Shown piece by piece: positions 1 through 5,105 of a stretch of 6,325 nt of DNA (the first letter of the stretch is position 1; every line of letters begins with the position of its first letter). The DNA is from Acidobacteriota bacterium. GTDB lineage: Bacteria; Acidobacteriota; Terriglobia; Acidiferrales; UBA7541. A model generated the notes under the pieces. It did not search any database. It had not been told where the DNA came from and worked only from the letters and a program-made list of their open reading frames with translations. The stretch lies in the NCBI GenBank assembly GCA_003224075.1, contig QHYF01000130.1, forward strand, positions 1 to 6,325. Direction: 5' to 3'. The position numbers and the translations under genes were made by a program.

Positions 1-13
1 TACCTGCTTCCTT

Positions 14-41
14 TTCAACTTTCAACTGTCGACTGTCAACT
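14..41. repeat. Heptanucleotide tandem repeat, block 1 (4 units)
   Basis: Four adjacent 7-bp units read TTCAACT, TTCAACT, GTCGACT and GTCAACT, so the consensus is KTCRACT. Bases 17-42 match 1511-1536 exactly over 26 nt, and this second block lies beyond the transporter gene. The unit pattern and the second copy are seen directly. That such blocks are dispersed through acidobacterial intergenic DNA is my recollection and is not shown here. The block ends 36 bases before the transporter start codon. Confidence 0.9.
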
Positions 42-46
42 TCCAG

Positions 47-52
47 TACAAT
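47..52 (+). promoter_or_regulatory. Possible -10 element for the transporter gene
   Basis: TACAAT matches the sigma70 -10 consensus at five of six positions and lies 25 bases before the start codon. No good -35 hexamer sits 16-18 bases upstream, because the heptad repeat occupies that place. A promoter here would have to use a poor -35 made from repeat sequence, or an activator. The call is weak. Confidence 0.25.
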
Positions 53-77
53 CGCTGCGCTTGCGTCCGGGGGAGGA

Positions 78-1352
78 ATGAGCCTCAGCCAGCGTTTGGA
101 CGAGATAAGAACCGGTTTCGAGTGGCCCTTCTGGGTCGCCAACATCAGCGAGATCTTCGAGCGCCTCTCCTACTACGGTGCGTTCGCCTCTCTCGCCAAC
201 TATCTCCACGAAAAGCTGAATTTCCCCACCGAACAGACCGGCACGCTCACCGGAATTTTCGGCGGCATGGTCTGGTTCCTCGCGATCTTCGGCGGAGCGG
301 CCGCCGATCGCCTCGGCTTCCGCCGCGCTCTCTCGCTCGCTTACCTGATTCTCGCTGCGGCCTATTTTCTGCTCGGTTCGCTTGGCGCCCCGTGGCTGGC
401 TCCGGCGAGGGCCGCAATTCCGCCGGCGATTTTTGTGGGCTTCATTCTGGTTTTGCCCGCTCTGGGAGTTTCGCTGGTCAAGCCTTGCGTCGTCGGGACA
501 ACCGCTCGCGCGTCAAAGGAAAACGTGCGCTCCATCGGCTATTCCATCTACTACACCATGGTCAACATTGGCGGCGCTTCCGGCCCTTACGTAGCGTCTT
601 GGGCTCACCGTCATCTCGGCGTCGAAAACGTATTTCGCGTTGCAGCCCTCAGCGTCTTCGCCATGTTCTTCGCGGTTCTCCTCTTCTTCCGCGAGCCCAA
701 GCGCGCCAGCGACGGCCCCACGCCCAGCATTGCCGAAACGCTGCGGAATTTCCTGACCGTTTTGTCCAACCCCAAATTCATGCTGTTTCTGCTGATTTTT
801 ACCGGCTACTGGGTCGTTTTCTGGCAGCAGTACATCTCCCTCCCCGGCTACATCCACGGCTATATCAGCGCCGATGCCGACGTCGAGTTCATCCTCGTCA
901 CCGACGGCCTCGCGGTCATCTGTTTCACGCTGTTGATCAACTACCTGATTCGCAGCATCCCTGCTTTCGATGCAGTGATTCTGGGAACTCTCGTTTCATC
1001 GCTCTCCTGGCTCGTCATCGCCTTCCAACCTACGATTCTTGGCGCGGTTGTTTCCATCCTTGTCCTCGCACTGGGCGAAATGATTCAAGCCCCGCGCTAT
1101 TACGAATACATTTCGCGCCTCGCGCCTCCCGGACAGCAGGGAACCTACATGGGCTTCGCGTTTTTGCCGATCGGCATCGGCTCGCTCATCGGCGGCTGGT
1201 TCGGCGGCCGCGTCATGCACCGGTTCGCCGAAGTGGCGCACCAGCCTCAGCGTGTGTGGTGGGTGATTTCGGGGGTTGGCATGCTGACCGCGCTGCTGCT
1301 GTTGATTTACGACCGCGTCGTCAAACCCAGCGCGCAGGAGCACTCGTCATGA
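78..1352 (+). CDS. POT/PTR-like MFS transporter (putative proton-coupled peptide transporter)
   Basis: Inner-membrane major facilitator protein of 424 residues with about twelve hydrophobic segments. Three POT hallmarks are visible. In helix 1 there is ExxER followed by SYYG (E25, E28, R29, Y32-Y33). In helix 4 there is a KPCV segment with K135. In helix 10 there is LGEMIQAP with E334, followed by a YISRLAP stretch like the family's SPxGLxxVxKLAP. In known POTs these residues carry protons and bind peptide termini. The MFS loop 2-3 motif is also present (GGAAADRLGFRR, 72-83). Helix 7 (FWQQY, about 248-252) lacks the acidic residue of typical peptide transporters, and the protein is shorter than the usual 450-500 residues, so the substrate may differ. 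Start: ATG preceded by GGGGGAGGA, a purine-rich run that ends directly at the codon. The spacing is tight, but no in-frame alternative lies upstream. It appears monocistronic and converges with the TPR gene. The MFS call is firm, POT likely, peptide substrate inferred. Confidence 0.88.
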   Translation: MSLSQRLDEIRTGFEWPFWVANISEIFERLSYYGAFASLANYLHEKLNFPTEQTGTLTGIFGGMVWFLAIFGGAAADRLGFRRALSLAYLILAAAYFLLGSLGAPWLAPARAAIPPAIFVGFILVLPALGVSLVKPCVVGTTARASKENVRSIGYSIYYTMVNIGGASGPYVASWAHRHLGVENVFRVAALSVFAMFFAVLLFFREPKRASDGPTPSIAETLRNFLTVLSNPKFMLFLLIFTGYWVVFWQQYISLPGYIHGYISADADVEFILVTDGLAVICFTLLINYLIRSIPAFDAVILGTLVSSLSWLVIAFQPTILGAVVSILVLALGEMIQAPRYYEYISRLAPPGQQGTYMGFAFLPIGIGSLIGGWFGGRVMHRFAEVAHQPQRVWWVISGVGMLTALLLLIYDRVVKPSAQEHSS

Positions 1353-1382
1353 ATTCGCGCAGCGCCGTCGTATATGGAAAGG

Positions 1383-1461
1383 TTTTGTCGGCTTTGAACT
1401 TTCAATCGGAGTTGCCGAACGGCTCGGGACCGGAGATCAAGACCGGTCGGGACTATCAACT
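1383..1461. repeat. Decayed heptad-repeat block
   Basis: Partial heptads TTGAACT and TTCAATC lie at 1394-1407 and ATCAACT at 1455-1461. The leading segment (TTTGTC, two or three variable bases, then CTTTGAACTTTCAA) recurs at about 1496-1519, where it opens the intact block. An inverted repeat GACCGG/CCGGTC (1428-1433 and 1443-1448, 9-nt loop) sits between the remnants. It has no T-run after it, so it is not a clear intrinsic terminator for the transporter. Confidence 0.55.
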
Positions 1462-1507
1462 GTGACCGTCGCACGCGCCCGTCATTTTTTAGAGGATTTG
1501 TCTTGCT

Positions 1508-1535
1508 TTGAACTTTCAACTGTCGACTGTCAACT
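1508..1535. repeat. Heptanucleotide tandem repeat, block 2 (4 units)
   Basis: The units TTGAACT, TTCAACT, GTCGACT and GTCAACT are the same order and phase as the block before the transporter, with one base changed in the first unit. It lies in the gap between the convergent transporter and TPR genes and runs into a T8 tract directly before the TPR stop codon. Because 7 is not a multiple of 3, the array is free of stops in several frames and produces spurious peptides across the region. Confidence 0.9.
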
Positions 1536-1550
1536 TTTTTTTCAGTTGAC
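1529..1550 (-). other. Hairpin spanning the TPR gene's stop codon
   Basis: GTCAACT (1529-1535) and AGTTGAC (1544-1550) are perfect 7-bp inverted arms around an 8-nt A/T-run loop. One arm is the last heptad unit. The other is made by the final codons (Val, Asn) and the start of the stop codon of the TPR gene. In the minus-strand transcript the stem would form across the stop codon. No U-run follows, so an intrinsic terminator is unlikely. Confidence 0.45.
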
Positions 1551-2024
1551 CATGCGGCGAAGCGTTTCGAGGGCCTGGCGCGCCAATGAATAGCGCGGCT
1601 CGATTTCCAGCGCTTCCTGGAAGCAGCGCATCGCGTGGCTGTACATCTCTTTTCCAAGGTAGGCGCGGCCCAGGTTGTAGTGCGGAAAGTGGCGCGGCTC
1701 GTAGCGCGGCGCTTCGACGGCGCGTTCGAGCCACGGGATCGCCTCATCGTAATGGCTCTGTTCGATCAGGTAGGCGCCGATATCGTTGTACGGGTTGCCG
1801 AAATCCGGGTCGATCTCGATGGCGCGCTTGCATTCGGCGATGGCATCTTCGATGCGCCCCTGGAAATGATAGGTCCAGCCCAAAAACGTGTGAGCTTCCG
1901 CGGTGGGATGCAGTTCGAGCGACGATTGATAGAGCTCAACGGCGCGATCGTAGTCGCCTTCCATCTGCGCCTGGTAGGCGTCTTGCAAAACTTCCCAGGC
2001 CCGCGTGAGGGTTTCCATGCTCAT
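1542..2024 (-). CDS. Tetratricopeptide (TPR) repeat protein
   Basis: With the start used here the protein has 160 residues and is almost entirely TPR, with no signal peptide or membrane segment, so it is probably a cytoplasmic scaffold. Repeats run at about 9-40 (GDYDRAVELYQSSLELHP), 41-74 (LGWTYHFQGRIEDAIAECKR, then IEIDP), 75-108 (NDIGAYLIEQSHYDEAIPWL) and 112-145 (YNLGRAYLGKEMYSHAMRCF, then LEIEP). The G/A, Y, A and P positions of the 34-residue consensus are clear. No partner domain is fused, so the specific role is unknown. The start is uncertain: the frame is open to a TTG at 2052-2054, with ATGs at 2031-2033, 2022-2024 and 2016-2018, and none has a good Shine-Dalgarno. I chose the ATG giving MSMETL, just before the first helix. 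The gene is divergent from the cytochrome gene and convergent with the transporter. Confidence 0.85.
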   Translation of the reverse strand: MSMETLTRAWEVLQDAYQAQMEGDYDRAVELYQSSLELHPTAEAHTFLGWTYHFQGRIEDAIAECKRAIEIDPDFGNPYNDIGAYLIEQSHYDEAIPWLERAVEAPRYEPRHFPHYNLGRAYLGKEMYSHAMRCFQEALEIEPRYSLARQALETLRRMVN

Positions 2025-2063
2025 AAGCCACATAGTTAGCACATGGTTTTGCAAGCGTCAAAA

Positions 2064-2108
2064 GTACGAAAGTTCCGAACGTGCTTGGTGGGAACCCGTC
2101 CTTCGTAC
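2064..2108 (-). promoter_or_regulatory. Nested inverted repeat in the TPR/cytochrome divergent region
   Basis: The outer arms GTACGAA (2064-2070) and TTCGTAC (2102-2108) are perfect 7-bp complements. The inner arms GTTCC (2072-2076) and GGAAC (2091-2095) pair within them, leaving a 1-nt and a 6-nt bulge. The element ends about 40 bases upstream of the chosen TPR start. It could be a leader hairpin for TPR or an operator in the 240-base divergent gap. No convincing promoter pair was found for either gene in this gap. A second, weaker nested stem (GTTGC/GCAAC with AGGC/GCCT) lies at 2156-2186. Confidence 0.4.
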
Positions 2109-2253
2109 AGGAGATGAGAGTGGAAATTCGATTGCCAAACGGAGAAAATAAGAAAGTTGCAAGGCAGTTCATCGCCTGGCGGCAACGCATGAATTGACCG
2201 CTGGCGGGCGCGCTCGAATGGACCCGTCCCGGTCGGGCGACAATTCGAAATAT

Positions 2254-2260
2254 AAGGGGG
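2254..2260 (+). promoter_or_regulatory. Ribosome binding site fixing a GTG start
   Basis: AAGGGGG lies four bases before GTG at 2265-2267. It supports GTG as the cytochrome start. An ATG at 2218-2220 is out of frame, and the signal peptide begins correctly at the GTG. Confidence 0.6.
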
Positions 2261-2264
2261 CAGA

Positions 2265-2636
2265 GTGAGGCGGAATTATCTGATTCTTGGGATCGCAATT
2301 CTAGCGGTGGCCGGAGCGCTCGTGGCGCAGGACCCGCCGGCAAAAACAAGCACGAAAGCTGCGAGTCATGGATCGTCGGGGTCCGCGGCCAAAGGGAAGG
2401 AAGTATTCGACAAGAAATGCGCCCTTTGTCATTTCGCGGACAGCGACCAGAAGAAGATTGGGCCTGGCCTCAAAGGAATTTCCAAGCGGGGGACCTTCTT
2501 GGTGAACGGAAACAAGGTCACCACGGAGTCGCTGAAGGCCTGGATCGAAAACGGTGACTCGCAGATGCCGCCCTTCAAAGACGTGCTGGAGCCCGCGCAA
2601 ATCAAGGACGTGGTTGCGTACGTCAAAACTCTCTGA
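2265..2636 (+). CDS. Periplasmic mono-heme c-type cytochrome
   Basis: Predicted exported class I cytochrome c of 123 residues. A short signal peptide (RRN, then a hydrophobic stretch 5-21, likely cut near LVA-Q at 21/22) is followed by a Ser/Ala/Lys-rich linker (about 23-45). The heme site is CALCH (C52, C55, H56). The sixth ligand is probably M101 in QMPPF, followed by the usual C-terminal helix DVVAYVKTL. One heme site in about 100 mature residues fits a small electron shuttle between membrane complexes, or a subunit of a larger oxidase or dehydrogenase. No partner enzyme is encoded nearby, so the partner cannot be named. Translation starts at GTG with AAGGGGG upstream. The gene appears to be single and ends about 80 bases from the facing HU gene. 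Confidence 0.93.
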   Translation: MRRNYLILGIAILAVAGALVAQDPPAKTSTKAASHGSSGSAAKGKEVFDKKCALCHFADSDQKKIGPGLKGISKRGTFLVNGNKVTTESLKAWIENGDSQMPPFKDVLEPAQIKDVVAYVKTL

Positions 2637-2651
2637 AGACCTCGCAAAGAG

Positions 2652-2691
2652 AAAAGCCCCCGGGAGCCTGATTGCTCAAGCCGCCGGGGGC
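2652..2691 (-). terminator. Rho-independent terminator of the HU gene
   Basis: GCCCCCGG (2656-2663) and CCGGGGGC (2684-2691) form an 8-bp GC stem. An inner GAGC/GCTC stem (2664-2667 and 2674-2677) extends it. On the minus strand the stem is followed by TTTTCTCT, which makes a standard intrinsic terminator about 22 bases after the HU stop codon. Read on the plus strand the stem is followed by CGAAATT, so it is a poorer terminator for the cytochrome, although it may still help. Confidence 0.85.
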
Positions 2692-2713
2692 CGAAATTCA
2701 AATGAAACTGCGC

Positions 2714-3004
2714 CTACTTCAGTACAGCGTCTTTGAACGCCTTGGATGGGCGCAGGCGGACTACCGTCTTCGCCTTGATCTTGATTTGTTCACCGGTCTG
2801 GGGGTTGCGCCCCATGCGGGCCTTGCGATGCGCCTTTACGACGCGGCCGATGCCCGGAATCACAAACTTGCCTGCGGCGCCCTTGGCTTCCTTCACCGCG
2901 AGCTTGAAGAGCTCGTCAAAAAAGAGAGCTGCGGTTTTCTTCGGTGTGCCGACCTTCTCGGCCATGTGGGATACGACCTTCGTCTTGCTCAGTGGCTTGG
3001 CCAT
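2714..3004 (-). CDS. HU/IHF-family nucleoid DNA-binding protein
   Basis: Small basic protein of 96 residues that binds and bends DNA as a dimer and compacts the nucleoid. The two N-terminal helices span about 5-40. The body continues into FVIPGIGRVVKAHRKARMGR (47-66), and the DNA-binding arm carries the family signature GRNPQTGE (65-72), in which P68 is the proline that HU proteins insert between base pairs. The C-terminal segment ends VRLRPSKAFKDAV. Length is near the usual 90-100. I cannot tell HU from IHF or alpha from beta by eye, so no symbol is given. It has a full Shine-Dalgarno, its own promoter and its own terminator, so it is an independent, probably highly expressed unit downstream of the dipeptidase gene on the same strand. 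Confidence 0.96.
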   Translation of the reverse strand: MAKPLSKTKVVSHMAEKVGTPKKTAALFFDELFKLAVKEAKGAAGKFVIPGIGRVVKAHRKARMGRNPQTGEQIKIKAKTVVRLRPSKAFKDAVLK

Positions 3005-3007
3005 CTA

Positions 3008-3023
3008 GTCTGCTTATCCTCCT
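3008..3023 (-). promoter_or_regulatory. HU ribosome binding site with adjoining leader-complementary segment
   Basis: On the minus strand AGGAGGA (3017-3023) lies 12 bases before the ATG, longer than the usual 5-9. The extra space holds AGCAGAC (3008-3014), which is perfectly complementary to GTCTGCT of the leader hairpin (3053-3059). The Shine-Dalgarno is unambiguous. The regulatory meaning of the complementary segment is inference. Confidence 0.75.
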
Positions 3024-3038
3024 GAATTGTCTTTGTAC

Positions 3039-3075
3039 TCTGCTTTGATCAGAGCAGACCCCGATGCAATCGGGG
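3039..3075 (-). promoter_or_regulatory. Two adjacent hairpins in the HU 5' leader
   Basis: The first hairpin pairs ATCGGGG and CCCCGAT (3059-3065 with 3069-3075): a 7-bp perfect stem with a 3-nt loop. The second pairs TCTGCT with AGCAGA (3039-3044 with 3053-3058): a 6-bp stem with an 8-nt loop. Both lie inside the roughly 120-nt untranslated leader implied by the upstream promoter. The stems are seen directly; a regulatory role is inferred. Confidence 0.6.
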
Positions 3076-3132
3076 CAGGCCGCGAGCCCACTACCCCCTT
3101 GTTTTTCTGCGAAAAGACCCGGGCCGGAAGGC

Positions 3133-3161
3133 ACTATAGCCAAGGAAACACAGGAACGCAA
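3133..3161 (-). promoter_or_regulatory. Sigma70-type promoter of the HU gene
   Basis: On the minus strand the -35 hexamer TTGCGT (3156-3161) and the -10 hexamer TATAGT (3133-3138) are separated by exactly 17 bases. Transcription would begin near 3126, giving a leader of about 120 nt. The match, the ideal spacing and the A/T-rich upstream tracts make this the clearest promoter in the window. Confidence 0.7.
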
Positions 3162-3163
3162 GG

Positions 3164-3201
3164 AAAAATCGCAAAAAAGGCTGAAAAAATGCGAATTTTT
3201 T
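3164..3201 (-). promoter_or_regulatory. Phased A-tracts upstream of the HU promoter
   Basis: A5 (3164-3168), A6 (3173-3178), A6 (3184-3189) and AATTTTTT (3194-3201) have centres about 9.5, 11 and 11 bases apart, close to one helical turn. They begin two bases upstream of the -35 hexamer. This is the expected layout of an UP-element and of intrinsically curved DNA. The tracts contrast strongly with the surrounding GC-rich sequence. Confidence 0.6.
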
Positions 3202-3399
3202 GAACGGCATGTGGAAATCACCGCTAAAAATGCGCTTTGGCGACGTGCGCTGTTTCGAAAGGCGCGGGTCCAGGCCCAAATTTGCACTAGATTATCGCGC
3301 ACGTATCGCACAGGGGTCGTCACAACCCCGAGCAAGGCGTCTCCTGACATCCAGCGATTTACCGCGCTGGTACGCGGTGCTTATGGGGTCTGTTTGCAG
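3202..3399. other. Gene-free stretch between dipeptidase and HU promoter
   Basis: Together with the HU leader and promoter this makes a 395-base gap without a gene. Two hairpins lie downstream of the dipeptidase stop. One pairs ACCGCG with CGCGGT (3361-3366 and 3373-3378, 6-nt loop). The other (3313-3329) reads on the minus strand GGGGTTG, TGA, CGACCCC, with one G-T pair. Neither has a T-run after it, so they may protect the 3' end or mark factor-dependent termination. I see nothing else. Open frames across this stretch lack start signals and family resemblance. Confidence 0.4.
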
Positions 3400-4764
3400 T
3401 TACAGGGTGGCCAAGTCTGCGTAGAAGTGGGCGACGGCCTTGATTCCGCCGAAATAGTTTTCCAGGGCGATGTGCTCGTCGGGGGCGTGTGCGTTTTCGT
3501 CAGGTAAACCGAAACCGAGCAACACGCACGGCACGTTAAATGTGTCGTGCATCTGGGTAACGAATGGAATCGAGCCGCCTTCGCGAATGAACACAGCTTT
3601 TTTGCCAAAACCCTTTTCGAGAGCGGCCTGAGCCTTCTGGAAAATCGGCGCGTGGTAGGGAGCCACCCAGGGTTTTCCGGTGCTCAGGACTTCAAACTTG
3701 CAATGAACCGTTTTCGGCAAAAGCTTTCGAATGTGCTTCTCCACGAGTTTGGCGATCTTTTGCGGATTCTGGTTGGGCACCAGGCGCGTCGAGAATTTCG
3801 CATAAGCTTTTGACGGAATGACGGTCTTGGCGCCTTCCCCCTGGTAGCCGCCCCAGATGCCGTTCAATTCGAACGTCGGGCGAATCCAAAGCCGTTCGAC
3901 GGTAGTGAAACCTTTCTCGCCGAAATAGCCGGGCGCGCCGACCGCTTTCTCGAAATCTTTTTTCTTCCAGGGGAGAGCATTGAGCGCTTTGCGCTCGGCG
4001 TTCGAAACCGTGGCGACTTGATCGTAAAAGCCGGGGACGGTGACCCGAAAATTTTTGTCGTGAAGCTTGGCGAAGAGCTCCGCCAGGATGGTGAGGGGAT
4101 TGGGGACGGCGCCGCCATAAACACCGGAATGGAGGTCGCGCGCCGGGCCGGTCAGTTCAATTTGATAGTAATTCAGGCCGCGCAATCCGTAAGTGATGGA
4201 GGGGACGCCTTTCCCAAGCATGGACGTATCGGAAACCAGAAGCGCATCGGCCCTCAACTTCTCTTTATTTCTCTGGACAAAGTCCCAGAGGCTGACGCTG
4301 CCGACTTCTTCTTCTCCTTCGATCAAGACCTTCACGTTGACGGGAAGCTTGCCATTGGCTTTCTGGAGAGATTCGAATGCTTTCAGGTGAATGTGGACCT
4401 GGCCTTTGTCGTCGGCGGTGCCGCGTCCAAAGAGGTTGCCGTTTCGAACGGTAGGTTCGAACGCAGGAGAGGTCCAAAGATCGAGAGGCTCGGGAGGCTG
4501 CACGTCATAGTGGCCGTAAAAGAGGATGGTGGGTTTGCCCGGAGCTTCCAGAGATTCCGCATAGACGAGTGGGTGGAGATTCGTGGGTACGATCTCAACC
4601 GTTTTAAATCCGGCGGCACGCAGGTTATCGGCCACCCAGCGCGCACCTCGTTCGATGTCCGGCTTGTGTTCGCTTTTGGCGCTGACGCTCGGGATTCGCA
4701 AGAAATCACACAGCTCCGCCAAGTGCTGGTCGCGGCGCCCTTCAACAAATTCAGCAAGATTCAT
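3400..4764 (-). CDS. M20-family metallo-dipeptidase
   Basis: Di-zinc aminoacyl dipeptidase of 454 residues, a normal length for the CNDP/PepV-like branch of M20. It hydrolyses dipeptides or short peptides, probably in the cytoplasm because no signal peptide is present. Active-site motifs appear in order. GHYDVQP (84-90) carries metal ligand H85 and D87. GRGTADDKG (113-121) holds the bridging aspartate (D118). EGEEEVGS (149-156) holds the general-base and metal glutamates E151-E152. VSDT (178-181) holds D179. DLHSG (210-214) is the dimerisation-domain histidine motif. The last zinc ligand is H426 in ENAHAPDE. All key residues are intact. Start: ATG with GAGGG (4771-4775 on the plus strand) six bases upstream. 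It is divergent from the Asp-box gene and lies upstream of HU on the same strand, with separate HU transcription. Exact substrate, such as carnosine-like or general dipeptides, cannot be read from sequence. Confidence 0.95.
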   Translation of the reverse strand: MNLAEFVEGRRDQHLAELCDFLRIPSVSAKSEHKPDIERGARWVADNLRAAGFKTVEIVPTNLHPLVYAESLEAPGKPTILFYGHYDVQPPEPLDLWTSPAFEPTVRNGNLFGRGTADDKGQVHIHLKAFESLQKANGKLPVNVKVLIEGEEEVGSVSLWDFVQRNKEKLRADALLVSDTSMLGKGVPSITYGLRGLNYYQIELTGPARDLHSGVYGGAVPNPLTILAELFAKLHDKNFRVTVPGFYDQVATVSNAERKALNALPWKKKDFEKAVGAPGYFGEKGFTTVERLWIRPTFELNGIWGGYQGEGAKTVIPSKAYAKFSTRLVPNQNPQKIAKLVEKHIRKLLPKTVHCKFEVLSTGKPWVAPYHAPIFQKAQAALEKGFGKKAVFIREGGSIPFVTQMHDTFNVPCVLLGFGLPDENAHAPDEHIALENYFGGIKAVAHFYADLATL

Positions 4765-4880
4765 AAGAGGCCCTCAGGGGACATGAGTCCTTTCGAATGA
4801 AGATATAAAAAACTTGAAGCGAATGTTCGCGGCAGCGGAATGAATGCGGAGTTGCGGATGATGCCCGTAGCCGCTCTTGT

Positions 4881-4910
4881 ATTCTAGGGCCGCCACAGCT
4901 TTGGGCACAA
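4881..4910 (-). promoter_or_regulatory. Possible promoter of the dipeptidase gene
   Basis: On the minus strand TTGTGC (4905-4910) and TAGAAT (4881-4886) are separated by 18 bases. The -10 is good (5/6) and the -35 is mediocre. The leader would be about 110 nt. An A/T-rich stretch near 4800-4815 is an alternative without a clear -35. Confidence 0.25.
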
Positions 4911-4980
4911 GCAAACCGGTCCCTGGCACTGGGTCATTTTCTGCGATGCCGGCCTTGCGGCGATGTGACTCCAGCAATGG

Positions 4981-5014
4981 CAACTTCCCAGATGCGGACT
5001 TCTGGACCGGAATA
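4981..5014 (+). repeat. 34-bp imperfect direct repeat, copy 1
   Basis: Matches 5072-5105 at 29 of 34 positions without gaps, 91 bases apart, and the last 13 bases (CTGGACCGGAATA) are identical. This copy continues into a perfect short palindrome, ACCGGAA-TAAC-TTCCGGT (5006-5023). No function is recognised. Confidence 0.75.
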
Positions 5015-5071
5015 ACTTCCGGTTGGCTCGTTATCCATCCAGAATTGGTCGCAAGAGTCGCTGGCGCGCTA

Positions 5072-5105
5072 CAAGTTCCCACAAGCGGATTCCTGGACCG
5101 GAATA
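5072..5105 (+). repeat. 34-bp imperfect direct repeat, copy 2
   Basis: Second copy of the 4981-5014 element. The five mismatches lie in the first 21 bases. Here ACCGGAA (5097-5103) has no adjacent partner, but the complement TTCCGGT occurs 36 bases further on (5140-5146). It ends about 170 bases before the Asp-box gene start. Confidence 0.75.

Noticed and set aside
122..1465. Long plus-strand frame of 447 codons overlapping the transporter gene
   Set aside because: It is a shadow in another frame: Arg/His/Pro-rich, no membrane segments, no family resemblance, and it covers the whole of a gene with clear POT motifs.
14..1535. CRISPR-like array from the TCAACT repeats
   Set aside because: Units are 7 bp, adjacent and without spacers, so they are tandem repeats and not CRISPR.
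1307..1747. Minus-strand frame across the heptad repeats giving VDSRQLKVQS-type peptides
   Set aside because: The peptide is produced by translating the repeat arrays and the TPR gene out of frame. No start signal.
2193..2254. Promoter for the cytochrome from TTGACC (about 2193) and TATAAG (2249-2254)
   Set aside because: The two are about 50 bases apart, and TATAAG overlaps the ribosome site, so a start from it would remove the Shine-Dalgarno from the leader.
3064..3507. 147-codon plus-strand frame over the HU promoter region
   Set aside because: It crosses the HU promoter, the A-tracts and the end of the dipeptidase gene, without a ribosome site or recognisable family.
4018..4800. 260-codon plus-strand frame antisense to the dipeptidase
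   Set aside because: The minus-strand frame has all catalytic motifs intact. The antisense frame is open because of GC-rich third positions and has no ribosome site or family motif.
4774..5082. 102-codon minus-strand frame upstream of the dipeptidase
   Set aside because: GTG start with at most a weak purine run, contains the direct repeat, ends over the dipeptidase ribosome site and resembles nothing known to me. A decayed gene cannot be excluded.
4981..5105. Insertion-sequence ends
   Set aside because: The copies are direct and not inverted, only 91 bases apart, and enclose no transposase or target duplication.
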